Shown here: positions 22,271-30,358 of the stretch, piece by piece
Numbering within the stretch: the first letter of the stretch is position 1
Layout of the letters: every line of letters begins with the position of its first letter
IMG/VR virus record: IMGVR_UViG_3300025652_000287
Span: 1-32,367 of that record
DNA: 32,367 bases
Strand: one strand, 5' to 3'
Origin: a virus
The notes under the pieces: generated by a model
Seen by the model: the letters and a program-made list of their open reading frames with translations, nothing else
The model's database searches: none
What the model was told of the DNA's origin: nothing
Program-made: the position numbers and the translations under genes

Positions 22271-24749
22271 ACCTCAGCACGCCTCCTCCTGCTACCGTTA
22301 AATCATCCAATCGCTCTACTAAATCAATCGCTGTCTGGTCTGGAATAATGGCTCTAATATTTGGGATAGCTTGTAGTAATTGTTGCATAACCAGATAGGT
22401 CATTTTTGCCAGTTCGTTATTTTCTTGATTATTTTGAGTCGGATTTTCTGTCGTTGTCGCTGCGATGGTCGAGCCGCCTGCTGCCATTTGGCGATGGCTG
22501 ACTATGTTGTCGATGGCTCGGACGTGGTTCAATACATGGGGATTTCTAAGAGCGCTATGGTTGACAAAATATTCTTGTCCTGCTTCGTTGGCTAATATTG
22601 GTCCAGTTGTGGACGCCATCAGGATAGGGTGATTATAGTCAAGCATTCCAGTAGGGGCTTGTCCGATATATTTAGCATTATAATTCAATCCATCATCTGC
22701 CCCTCTGATGTTTGTCCATCTCCCTTTTTTCTTTTGAGGAACATCTACACTAGAAAGAATACTTTTCGCCTGCCCAATGTTTCTAAGGACTGTTGCTACA
22801 GAGGTAGCGATAGCAACCAAGTTCGCAGGAAAAGGAAGCGCCCTTGTCGCTTTGGCAGTTGCTACGGCTATCGCTTCAGCCGAACTAATTCCTATTTGAG
22901 CTAAAGCTAATAGTTTTCCTAATTTTGTATTTTTGACCGCTTTTGCGCCAATCGCATCCATCACTCCTCCAATTACGGTACCTACTGCTTGGAAAGATTG
23001 ACGTAATATTACGGCTTGTTTTTGTTGAGATTCAATTAATTTTTTGCGGTCATTTTCATCCAGTTGATTGATAGCATCCGATTTCTTTTTCCGAAAAGCA
23101 AGTTCTAAATCAAGGGTATCAATTCCATGTAACTCTGCCAATCTAAGCAGGTCGCTATGTTGCGTTTCCAGTTCTTCGAGAGCCAATTGGCGTTCGGTCA
23201 AAAATTCGTCTTTGATGATTGCGTTAATTTCTTCTTCTGTTGCTCGCTTAGCTTCCTCTCTCTTGTGCATAGCCTCCAAGTCTGCGGCTATTTGGGTAGC
23301 TTCTCGTTCTGAGTCTTTAGTTAGTTTTTCCTCGAATAGTTGTTGTCGGAGTTCTTCGAGTGCGACTTCCTTTAGGCGCTCTAGGTCTAATTTATTAGAG
23401 GTCGCAGAAGCCACTCCTTTTCCCTCTAACTCGATAGCGACTTGTATTTGCTTATCATATTTAGCAGCGAGCTTGGCTATCTTTTGGTCTTCTTCTGATA
23501 GTTGCGCTACGGTGGACTCTTGTTTGATTAACAGGATTTTCTCTTCTAATTGCGCTGCTTTTTTAGCGAGTTCTTTTGCTTCTTTTTCTGCTAACTTCTG
23601 TCGTTCTTTGGCTATTTTTTTAGCGTTGTCGAGTTGCTTCTGGCGAAGCGCATCAGCGGCTAGTTTTTTCTGAAGGTTGGCGGCAATCTTTTCTTTATCG
23701 GTGAGTGCTTCAGTCGATTTAGCTAAAGCATCTGCTTTCTGTTGAGCGTTGGCTAAGGCTTGTGCTTTTTCATCTATAGCCTCTTTTGCGCCATCGCCAA
23801 CTAAATCAGTAAAACCATCGACCACCCAATTTATCCCTTCAGCCACTTTGATAGCAATATCTACTAAGCGATTAAAAACGGGGATTAATACCGTTGCTAA
23901 TTTTTCGCTAACTTCTGTCGTTAATGCCGCAAGTTTTGCTTTTTTGCCTGCTAAAGAATCCGAACCTTCAGCAAAAAACGCTTGTGCATCGGCTGATTTT
24001 TGGGTTATCAATTCGAGGGTAGCGGCTGCTTTTGCTTGCTGGAGAGATGCGCCTGTTAATTTATCCAATCCTTTTTCGGCGAGCTTCGCTTTCACATCTG
24101 CTTCATTGATAGCAATTCCAAACCGTTTAAGTTGTTCTCTTTCGCCTAAAAGCGCTTTTCCTAATATATCACTCGCTTCTTTGGCGTCAATCTGTCCACC
24201 TGTCCATTTTGATAATGCGCCCGATAGATTGACCATTTCAGTAGAGATACTACCTGCTTCTTTTCGAGTAAATCCCATGGGGACCAATAGGTCTCCTATG
24301 GCGGTTGCAGCTTCAGTATATTGCGAGGCGGTCAAACCGATGGCGTTGGCGTTCTTTTCGGCTGCTGCGGTGACTGCTGGGAGCGCTTCACCAAAAACGA
24401 TGCGAGCCTTTTGGGTCATTATCTCCATCTTTTCCGCTACACCAAACAATTTTACCCCATATTGAACAATGACTTTAGCGGAGAACGCTGCCACTTGTGC
24501 CAAAATAAACCCCTTAGCCAGCCCTTTCATCTTTCCCCAAGTTGACTCGATTCCATTCATCTCTTTTCTGTGACCTCTAATTTCTTTCTTCAAGTTAGCA
24601 TATCTATTCACCGCTTTTACATATTCATCAGACCCCTTTTTAGAGTTGTTAATCGTCACTTTTAACGCTCTCATTTCTTTGTTAGCGAGCTTAATGGAGT
24701 CGGCTACTGTCTGTCCATTAAAGAATACATTTACACTTCTACGTGCCAT
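22269..24749 (-). CDS. Tail tape measure protein
   Basis: An 826-aa protein, the longest in the tail module. The ATG at 24749 overlaps the previous stop by 1 nt (TAATG); the frame extends to 24884, but those residues lie inside the upstream gene and are Arg-rich shadow. The layout is typical: an N-terminal helical part ('ANKEMRALKVTINNSKKGSD'), a hydrophobic stretch ('GFILAQVAAFSAKVIVQYGV'), a very long Ala/Lys/Glu coiled coil (about residues 320-600), and a second hydrophobic, Ala-rich region near 650-700 ('FPANLVAIATSVATVLRNIG'). It sets tail length and is ejected ahead of DNA. The tail is probably siphovirus-like. Confidence 0.88.
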   Translation of the reverse strand: MARRSVNVFFNGQTVADSIKLANKEMRALKVTINNSKKGSDEYVKAVNRYANLKKEIRGHRKEMNGIESTWGKMKGLAKGFILAQVAAFSAKVIVQYGVKLFGVAEKMEIMTQKARIVFGEALPAVTAAAEKNANAIGLTASQYTEAATAIGDLLVPMGFTRKEAGSISTEMVNLSGALSKWTGGQIDAKEASDILGKALLGEREQLKRFGIAINEADVKAKLAEKGLDKLTGASLQQAKAAATLELITQKSADAQAFFAEGSDSLAGKKAKLAALTTEVSEKLATVLIPVFNRLVDIAIKVAEGINWVVDGFTDLVGDGAKEAIDEKAQALANAQQKADALAKSTEALTDKEKIAANLQKKLAADALRQKQLDNAKKIAKERQKLAEKEAKELAKKAAQLEEKILLIKQESTVAQLSEEDQKIAKLAAKYDKQIQVAIELEGKGVASATSNKLDLERLKEVALEELRQQLFEEKLTKDSEREATQIAADLEAMHKREEAKRATEEEINAIIKDEFLTERQLALEELETQHSDLLRLAELHGIDTLDLELAFRKKKSDAINQLDENDRKKLIESQQKQAVILRQSFQAVGTVIGGVMDAIGAKAVKNTKLGKLLALAQIGISSAEAIAVATAKATRALPFPANLVAIATSVATVLRNIGQAKSILSSVDVPQKKKGRWTNIRGADDGLNYNAKYIGQAPTGMLDYNHPILMASTTGPILANEAGQEYFVNHSALRNPHVLNHVRAIDNIVSHRQMAAGGSTIAATTTENPTQNNQENNELAKMTYLVMQQLLQAIPNIRAIIPDQTAIDLVERLDDLTVAGGGVLR

Positions 24750-25177
24750 TATCCTATTTTTACTTTTGTGGAAATAATACCAGGGATATTCAATTTTAAT
24801 TCTTCGACTGCTAGGTCGGCGTATTTTTCTGCGATGAGGTCGGCGAGTTGTTCTATCTCTGCATCGAGGATTGGTTTCAACCAAGGGTTTGGTTTTGTCT
24901 TTCCTGACTGTATGCCTCTTCCTCTTCCTACTCCTCGCTCATAAAAAATACCATGCTTGGTGAAACTAAAGGAGACCCGCTCCAATTCGCCATCTTTTTG
25001 CTTGAACTTAGTTTTTAGGCTTTTTACTAGTTTAGATTTTTCTTTCACTCCAAGCTTGGCAAGTTTGCGCAGTAGTTGCCCCTTCGTATTCTCTGCCCAT
25101 TCGATGACGGTTTTATCCATCGCTTCGAGGCGGTCGCCTAAGGCTCTTTGCCTTTTAATTAATAGTGTATCTGCCAT
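24749..25177 (-). CDS. Putative head-tail joining / tail component (gp10-like)
   Basis: A 142-aa protein between the amidase unit and the tape measure gene. A helical N-terminus ('MDKTVIEWAENTKGQLLRKL') is followed by a basic segment ('KSKLVKSLKTKFKQKDGELE'), a beta strand pair with 'HGIFYERGVGRGRG', and 'NPWLKPILDAEIEQLADLIA', which resembles HK97 gp10-type neck proteins ('F+HGTGKQ..P+PFL.PA...'). The start lies 4 nt after the TTTG of a late promoter (25182-25217), so it heads the tape-measure unit and is probably leaderless. Confidence 0.65.
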   Translation of the reverse strand: MADTLLIKRQRALGDRLEAMDKTVIEWAENTKGQLLRKLAKLGVKEKSKLVKSLKTKFKQKDGELERVSFSFTKHGIFYERGVGRGRGIQSGKTKPNPWLKPILDAEIEQLADLIAEKYADLAVEELKLNIPGIISTKVKIG

Positions 25178-25181
25178 GCTA

Positions 25182-25217
25182 CAAAGATGGCGTAGGTGGG
25201 AAGTAATGAAAAGGACA
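25182..25217 (-). promoter_or_regulatory. Phage late promoter for the gp10-like/tape measure unit
   Basis: On the minus strand: T-run, TGTCCT (25217-25212), 26 nt, TTTG (25185-25182), 4 nt, then ATG at 25177. Confidence 0.75.
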
Positions 25218-25234
25218 TAAAAAAGGAAGGAATA

Positions 25235-25468
25235 TTATTGAGCCTTATCTTTTTTCCTGAATAATTTCTGAATCAACCAAATTAACCATTTAACTGCCTT
25301 CATTAGCACCACCTCCAATCCTTTTACTTCGACAGTCGTTTCTCCATCTTTGGTCTTAATGATAACTTCTGTCACCCCTCCGTTTTCGTCGAGGTTGGTT
25401 ACTTTTCCGTATGTGTCTAATTCAGGGATAAACACTCGGTCGCCGATTGCTATTTTTTTCTTAGCCAT
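25235..25468 (-). CDS. Small SH3-like protein with hydrophobic basic C-terminus
   Basis: A 77-aa protein. The first 50 residues look like a small beta barrel ('IGDRVFIPELDTYGKVTNLD', 'VTEVIIKTKDGETTVEV'). The remainder is an amphipathic or membrane-seeking helix with a basic end ('VKWLIWLIQKLFRKKDK'). It overlaps the amidase gene by 19 nt, so the two are tightly coupled. The amidase has a similar hydrophobic-basic end. Together they may form a membrane-associated lysis pair, which is inference. Confidence 0.6.
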   Translation of the reverse strand: MAKKKIAIGDRVFIPELDTYGKVTNLDENGGVTEVIIKTKDGETTVEVKGLEVVLMKAVKWLIWLIQKLFRKKDKAQ

Positions 25469-26166
25469 GAGAAGGAAAATATTTTGGTAATTAAGCCTAA
25501 CAAAAGGCTTTTAATAGAATATTCATTGATTGGTTTGAGTGTTTCTTTCCATTCGGTTTTGATAATCTCTTTTTCTACTATCTGCATAATGGGCCTTTCT
25601 ACCACATCTGCTTTGAAAGCCTCCCAGTTCCAATCCCATTCCAAATTTCCGACGATGACAGGGAGGAACATCTTCGGGCAATCTTTGCCTGTAATGTCAT
25701 AATGTCGATAGAGGTCGCCTAGACTCAAGTTGTGGCGGTCTAATATTTCCTGACAGAGTTGGATTGTGGTTTTTACGGTCTTTGTCCAGTCGCTGTCTAT
25801 ATTCACACACATTTCGATGTTGATAGTGTAGTAGTTTGGGTTTTTATAGAGCGCTCCTTCTAAAAGCTTCTCTCGAAGAGGAAGGTAATTGCTACTTGGT
25901 TTGTCGCCAACGGTGTGGGCGACTTCGTTTTCTGGTATACAGAGAATTACTTCATCGTTTTCTACAACATAGTGAGCCGATGCACCTTTTTTGTTTTTAT
26001 TAAAATAGGCTCGATGTGCTTTTGCTCCTGCTCCTTTGTGGGTATTGGCTGTCCAATGCACAACGACGCCTCGCACTTCGTTTAGTAGGAAACGATTAGG
26101 GTCTTTTAATGCTGGTCTGCTTTTTGAATTAGTAAGGAGATGTTCGATAATTTCAAGCATCTTCAT
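25450..26166 (-). CDS. N-acetylmuramoyl-L-alanine amidase (endolysin or tail lysin)
   Basis: A 238-aa enzyme that cuts the amide bond between MurNAc and the peptide stem of peptidoglycan. It is an amidase_2 domain: His37 in 'VVVHWTANTHKG', then 'GASAHYVV', Glu118 in 'INIEMC', and His155, Lys161 and Cys163 in 'RHYDITGKDCPKM'. His37, His155 and Cys163 are the zinc ligands. There is no signal peptide. The C-terminal 50 residues are not catalytic and end in 'LLLGLITKIFSFSWLRKK', a possible membrane-contacting helix. It lies among connector and tail genes rather than beside the holin-like gene at 10591, so it could be virion-borne. Confidence 0.9.
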   Translation of the reverse strand: MKMLEIIEHLLTNSKSRPALKDPNRFLLNEVRGVVVHWTANTHKGAGAKAHRAYFNKNKKGASAHYVVENDEVILCIPENEVAHTVGDKPSSNYLPLREKLLEGALYKNPNYYTINIEMCVNIDSDWTKTVKTTIQLCQEILDRHNLSLGDLYRHYDITGKDCPKMFLPVIVGNLEWDWNWEAFKADVVERPIMQIVEKEIIKTEWKETLKPINEYSIKSLLLGLITKIFSFSWLRKK

Positions 26167-26410
26167 TAAGAATTTCTCCTAACATTTCCAACCGAGCCTC
26201 TACTTTTCCCTCTGCTTTTTCAAGTGCATTTTTTTCTAAATGCAATTGCTGGATTCTTGCTTTGGCTCGCATGATTTCCCCTTCATTGTTCAATATTTCC
26301 CTAAATCTTGCTTCTTTTTCGTGAGCAATTCGCTGTCGGTCAGCTTCATACTTGTCGATAGCTTTGATTAGGTGTTTTTCGTCAAATTTTGCTTTTGGAA
26401 AAATTCCCAT
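26153..26410 (-). CDS. Small coiled-coil protein
   Basis: An 85-aa protein that is almost entirely one charged coiled coil ('KYEADRQRIAHEKEARFREI', then 'AKARIQQLHLEKNALEKAEG'). It overlaps the amidase start by 14 nt. The family is not recognised. Such proteins beside portal and connector genes can act as assembly factors, but sequence alone gives no function. Nothing in it suggests a membrane segment. Confidence 0.6.
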   Translation of the reverse strand: MGIFPKAKFDEKHLIKAIDKYEADRQRIAHEKEARFREILNNEGEIMRAKARIQQLHLEKNALEKAEGKVEARLEMLGEILNEDA

Positions 26411-26433
26411 GATTGTAGATTTTATTATGTTTA

Positions 26434-27483
26434 TTAGAAGCGAAATATTTTCTTGTTTTTGGTGGTAGTGCTACAATTACAATATCCTGAGCAGCTACTA
26501 CAGGAGCTATATCTACTATTGTCTTCCTCCTCCGTTTCGGCTTCTTCGGCGGCGACTAATGCTTCTTGCCATGTTTTATAAGTTGGAAAGAGGTCAATAT
26601 TCTCGGTCAAATACCATTTTGCTTTTGAGAGATGTCGGGCTGCAAATTCCTCATTATGACTAGCTAGTACGCCAATATTCGTTGGCGAGGCATTGCTTGT
26701 TTTTCGATTACTCTGAGGCTCAAGTTCCTCTACTTGTGCGATGCGGTCTCCTTGAAACTGTACAATATTTCGCTTGAGCGATTCCAGAACGGTATAATGA
26801 GCTACGGATTTTTGCAGGTAGAATAATAATTGTTTTTCTTCAGCGCCTAAGGTGTCGGCTTTTATTTTGGTTTTGATTTCTGTATAAAAATCTTGTCCCA
26901 ATAGTGGTTCTAATACAAAAATTTCCATCTCCTCGATCACTGGGCGCATTATCTGATAAATGTAGCGATTGATTTTCATGTCGTAATGAACTGCGAACTC
27001 AGAGGCGTAATTAATGACCAGGGAACGATGTCGAGCATATTCAGCCGCAGCGGTAAATAATGGATAATCTACTAGGTTCGCATCTAGGAACAAAATTAGG
27101 CGTTCTATACTATTATACCCTTGATTGAGATGTTCAGCTCTGAAGGTATTCACCTGATATTTATATGCTCCTTTGCGGTCGTCGGTCTCGGTGCGGTATA
27201 ATCCTGATTCTCCGAAACTAATGTCACCAACAAAACTATGTTTGTAAACCGATAATAAAGCTAATGGTCTACGGACTGCTTCCAATAAATTAACTATTCG
27301 GGCGTCTTCACTAGCCAAACTCGTGACCAGCTCATCGTATTGTGTTTGTCCAATAATAGGGATAATATAGTCATAGGTCGCTCGCTCGATAGTGGGCGTG
27401 ATAGAGCGCATGTCTATACTTACATTGATCGCTCCTCCTACAAAGGGCTGTAATTCTGTGATCTCGGAAAATAGAATATTCAT
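26434..27483 (-). CDS. Head-tail connector-like protein (DUF6712-type)
   Basis: A 349-aa protein after the portal gene. Two helical repeats are visible: residues about 1-150 and about 155-330 both carry 'Y.IP.IG...Y' or 'LEPLLGQDFYTEI' type motifs followed by 'A......L..Y'. This resembles the DUF6712 proteins I recall from Bacteroidota phages and the adaptor slot of head-tail connectors. The C-terminus is odd: an acidic run and then Ser/Cys-rich 'YSSCSSCSGYCNCSTTTKNK'. The start lies 4 nt after the TTTG of a late promoter (27488-27523) whose TGTCCT box is inside the end of the portal gene. Domain naming is from memory. Confidence 0.65.
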   Translation of the reverse strand: MNILFSEITELQPFVGGAINVSIDMRSITPTIERATYDYIIPIIGQTQYDELVTSLASEDARIVNLLEAVRRPLALLSVYKHSFVGDISFGESGLYRTETDDRKGAYKYQVNTFRAEHLNQGYNSIERLILFLDANLVDYPLFTAAAEYARHRSLVINYASEFAVHYDMKINRYIYQIMRPVIEEMEIFVLEPLLGQDFYTEIKTKIKADTLGAEEKQLLFYLQKSVAHYTVLESLKRNIVQFQGDRIAQVEELEPQSNRKTSNASPTNIGVLASHNEEFAARHLSKAKWYLTENIDLFPTYKTWQEALVAAEEAETEEEDNSRYSSCSSCSGYCNCSTTTKNKKIFRF

Positions 27484-27487
27484 AACA

Positions 27488-27523
27488 CAAAAATATTAAG
27501 CTTATGAGGTGGATGAAAGGACA
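27488..27523 (-). promoter_or_regulatory. Phage late promoter for the connector/amidase unit
   Basis: On the minus strand: TGTCCT (27523-27518, inside the end of the portal gene), 26 nt, TTTG (27491-27488) within TATTTTTG, 4 nt, then ATG at 27483. Confidence 0.75.
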
Positions 27524-28917
27524 GTCGCATCGGGTTGTGTCTCGCTTTCTTCTCGACCATGCTCATTTTTGTCCTTCGTCGTATGCCTATTGTGGTCGAT
27601 ACGAAAGACAACATCCCAGTCGGGGTCTTCTGTCCGATTATAGAGAGCGATATAATTAAGCGGCTCTAGTATCTTGAGTTGTTCGACGGTATTGGTGTCT
27701 ACTTCGATATTGAATAATTCTCTTTTGTCGCTGCCTGAGCCTGCGCCCATGCTGCCCCCTTCAGGAGCTAGACCAATCATGCTCGGCTGGCCGCCAAGCG
27801 CTTGCACGATTTGCGCATCGGCTGCATTCGATGACGGTACCCAGTTATTAGCCTTCACTTTATCATCAAGTGCGATTATTTCCACTTTTCCCTCATCCTT
27901 CTGCGTGATTTCATTTTGTCGAAATACGGTAGTGATTGATTTGAAGGCGTTCTTCGTGTCGGTCAATTGGGTCTCAATAGCAGTCACCAAAGTATCTATT
28001 AAATTGTTGCGCTCATCGTCGCTGAAAGCATCCCATCCTTGATAACGTACTTTAAAATAAGATTCTGGTATATTGATTTGATACTTCAGTATAATTTGAC
28101 TGGACTGCATTGAGTTGATAATCTCAGGAACTTTCGCAGCTACATCTATCCATCCATTCTCCCTAATTAAGCCTATCCAGTACGGTCGAGCATAATAAAC
28201 GGTGCCAGGGGTTTTAACTCTAGTGTGCCAAGCAAACTGTCGTTTTGTACCTAATTTGTCCACAAATTTTCGACGGTCGAACCACGGCATTAAAGGAATT
28301 TTCTTCCTTTTTTGCTGCGATGGTGGAGCGCCTTGCTTAAAATAAGGACTGTACCAAATTTCCTCTATCTTAAAATTATTCTTATTCTGCTTTCCTAATC
28401 GACAAAATTCGGCTTCTTTATGATAGATAGAAGTGATAAGCTTGGCATCTTTGCTCAGTATCATTTCAGAGAAGGAATTCCAATTATATCGGTAATCTAA
28501 AAACTGAGGAAATAACCATTCTGTTTCAATCATATTCTCTTCTAACCAATCCTCTATTTTTGGTATTTTGACAGGTTTTACGATGCCTGCATACAGGTCT
28601 TTTCTGCGATAATAAACCAGCCCATTTCCAAACAACATTTTAGCTAAATCATGTTGCACTCTGCCCGCTAATCCTACTTTTTCAAAAGCGCAACGAATAA
28701 AGGTTGGTAAATTATCGCCATATCCAAATGGGTTTTTCCACGGTGCCCACTCGTAGCCGCCATCTTCTTCTGGTGGTATCTCTGCGGTGGTCATTGGCTT
28801 GGCAGGCGTAGGGAGCGTAGATTGTTTGCTACCTGCTCGCATTTCTGGCAAAGCATGAAACTTACCTGTTTTAGCGTCTCCAAATACATTTATTTTAATA
28901 TTTCTACCTTTCTTCAT
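27502..28917 (-). CDS. Phage portal protein
   Basis: A 471-aa protein that would form the dodecameric ring at the capsid vertex through which DNA passes. Family-like features: 'FIRCAFEKVGLAGRVQHDLA' near the N-terminus, a wing with 'LDYRYNWNSFSEMI', a conserved region 'AFAWHTRVK'-like ('RQFAWHTRVKTPGTVYYARP'), then 'VPEIINSMQSSQIILKY', 'GGQPSMIGLAPEGGSMGAGS' and 'KRELFNIEVDTNTVEQLKIL', the stretch that forms the tunnel loop and crown in portals. It overlaps the 124-aa gene by 1 nt (TAATG). Its last codons contain a TGTCCT box that serves the next gene. Confidence 0.85.
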   Translation of the reverse strand: MKKGRNIKINVFGDAKTGKFHALPEMRAGSKQSTLPTPAKPMTTAEIPPEEDGGYEWAPWKNPFGYGDNLPTFIRCAFEKVGLAGRVQHDLAKMLFGNGLVYYRRKDLYAGIVKPVKIPKIEDWLEENMIETEWLFPQFLDYRYNWNSFSEMILSKDAKLITSIYHKEAEFCRLGKQNKNNFKIEEIWYSPYFKQGAPPSQQKRKKIPLMPWFDRRKFVDKLGTKRQFAWHTRVKTPGTVYYARPYWIGLIRENGWIDVAAKVPEIINSMQSSQIILKYQINIPESYFKVRYQGWDAFSDDERNNLIDTLVTAIETQLTDTKNAFKSITTVFRQNEITQKDEGKVEIIALDDKVKANNWVPSSNAADAQIVQALGGQPSMIGLAPEGGSMGAGSGSDKRELFNIEVDTNTVEQLKILEPLNYIALYNRTEDPDWDVVFRIDHNRHTTKDKNEHGREESETQPDATVLSSTS

Positions 28918-29291
28918 TAGGGAACAACTGTTTGATTATTGAATTTGAGTACTAATGGCGGATGTATGGTGCGAATTTCACTTGTGATATGCCCATCAAC
29001 TAGCAGCGTAATGTTTCGGGTGTAGTTTTTTCGGTGGTGTGGGTTGCTCTTTCTAGCATCAAGCAAAGCTGCTTTTTTGCGCTCCTGCTCGGTTGGTGGA
29101 CGTTGCCCATTTTCCCGCTTTTCCTTTTTCTGAAACAATGGGTCGGTACTAGTCAGTATAGCCTCGGCGTACTCGATGCGCTTCCCTCCTGTTCGCTTTT
29201 GGCGATTATAAGAGACGACAATCATGGAAAAGGTTTTTCCTGTTCCCATCTGTTTGAGCATATCCGAGGTTTTGATTACTGGTGTTGCCAT
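28917..29291 (-). CDS. Basic phage protein upstream of portal, unknown
   Basis: A 124-aa Lys/Arg-rich protein ('YNRQKRTGGKRIEYAEAILT', 'KARKSNPHHRKNYTR'-like middle) with beta strands at the end ('ITLLVDGHITSEIRTIHPPL'). I do not recognise it. It is the first gene of the portal unit: the TTTG of a late promoter ends 4 nt before its ATG (29296-29331). It may be a minor structural or DNA-contacting protein. Confidence 0.65.
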   Translation of the reverse strand: MATPVIKTSDMLKQMGTGKTFSMIVVSYNRQKRTGGKRIEYAEAILTSTDPLFQKKEKRENGQRPPTEQERKKAALLDARKSNPHHRKNYTRNITLLVDGHITSEIRTIHPPLVLKFNNQTVVP

Positions 29292-29295
29292 GAGG

Positions 29296-29331
29296 CAAAG
29301 GTGGAGATAATGGGAATGGTAAGACAGGACA
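29296..29331 (-). promoter_or_regulatory. Phage late promoter for the portal unit
   Basis: On the minus strand: T-run, TGTCCT (29331-29326), 26 nt, TTTG (29299-29296), 4 nt, then ATG at 29291. It directly follows the terminator of the upstream unit. Confidence 0.75.
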
Positions 29332-29332
29332 G

Positions 29333-29366
29333 AAAAAAGCCCCTACCCGACCGAGGTAGAAGCTTA
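29333..29366 (-). terminator. Intrinsic terminator after the 315-aa gene; 30-bp hairpin repeat, copy 2
   Basis: On the minus strand AAGCTTCTACC-TCGGTCG-GGTAGGGGCTT forms an 11-bp stem with two G-U pairs, followed by a T-run. It ends the unit containing the 613-aa and 315-aa genes, just before the portal-unit promoter. The same 30 nt recur inverted at 18125-18154. Confidence 0.85.
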
Positions 29367-29408
29367 GTGATAATTAGACTGGTCTTAATTAGCTTTTTTT
29401 ACTTCCTC

Positions 29409-30356
29409 TTAAACCTTCCTTTTAGCCATTTCCAACTCCGATAATTTTCGCTTATCCTCCAAATAACTCAAATAAGTCAAGCCAGTAGAATACAACTGAT
29501 TGCCGACTACCTTCAGGTTAGGCAAGCCTCCAGACAGTTCTAATAATAAAGTAGCCCAGCCGTAGTCGTTGCCGCCCTGCTCTGTGCCATCTGGCTCTTG
29601 GAAAATATTAGCATAACCTTTAATGATTTGGTGGCGACAACTCGCAAACCAAAACACAATTAATTGCTTGACATTTTTTGGCAACTGTGCGCAAAGCTGC
29701 GCCCTTGCCTCTATCGTCGATTCGTGGTGCAATAATGCTAACCGGCGGTCACCATGGTAGTTTGATTGCTTGAGCGCCTTAGATGATTTTTTGCCCGGAC
29801 GATAAAGGATCCCCAAGAGTCGATGCAAATAACTTTCGTCTTTGGTTTCTAGGTATTGCTCCAAGGCGGTGAAACTCATCGTTAGCTCATAAAGCGTGAT
29901 GTTAGAGAGTTCGTTTTTTGGCGCAAATAGTTTAGTTTTTTTCTTAGGGCTTTCTAGTCTAGGGAACGGACAACGGGAAAGTGTCATCGTTAACTCATAG
30001 GTAGTCGCGGTCTCTGTAGGTTCGTCTGAAGGAAGGAGCGCCACTTCCTGAAAAGCAAAATCGGTCATCGCTTCGACAATAGTGTTGAGTTCTGCTAAAA
30101 AGATGGTTTTACCTGCTTCTTCGCCTTCAGCTTCGATACAGTCTTTTTCCCAACGTTCCAAAAAGTCATCTTTTAGCTCCATCAGGTATTTGGTGATGGC
30201 GAGTCGCTTATAAGGTAGAGCTTCATCGAGCGTAAAATCTAGGAGACTATCCTGCATGATTATTTGATAGCAGGTGAGTTGTTGTTCTACGGTTAGATTA
30301 TCCCATGTTTTTGGTACTTGAAAACTGGTGTCGTTAATAGTAATCGAGTCTTGCAT
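29409..30356 (-). CDS. Phage tail-module protein of unknown function
   Basis: A 315-aa, mostly helical protein. It begins 'MQDSITINDTSFQVPKTWDN', a beta start that resembles tail assembly chaperone-like proteins of Bacteroidota phages, and has a charged middle and a C-terminal domain with 'DYGWATLLLELSGGLPNLKV'. It follows the 613-aa gene after 2 nt and ends in front of a strong terminator (29333-29365). No enzyme or membrane feature is visible. An assembly chaperone or minor tail role is possible; the evidence is context only. Confidence 0.6.
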   Translation of the reverse strand: MQDSITINDTSFQVPKTWDNLTVEQQLTCYQIIMQDSLLDFTLDEALPYKRLAITKYLMELKDDFLERWEKDCIEAEGEEAGKTIFLAELNTIVEAMTDFAFQEVALLPSDEPTETATTYELTMTLSRCPFPRLESPKKKTKLFAPKNELSNITLYELTMSFTALEQYLETKDESYLHRLLGILYRPGKKSSKALKQSNYHGDRRLALLHHESTIEARAQLCAQLPKNVKQLIVFWFASCRHQIIKGYANIFQEPDGTEQGGNDYGWATLLLELSGGLPNLKVVGNQLYSTGLTYLSYLEDKRKLSELEMAKRKV

Positions 30357-30358
30357 AA

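Noticed and set aside
23068-24465. Long plus-strand frames (201 and 238 aa) opposite the tape measure gene
   Set aside because: They are antisense shadows of the Ala/Lys/Glu-rich coiled coil, giving Ser/Leu/Phe-rich products without a domain, and no promoter or terminator serves them.
24750-24884. N-terminal extension of the tape measure protein
   Set aside because: It lies inside the preceding gene and is Arg-rich shadow; the TAATG junction at 24749 gives a normal coupled start.
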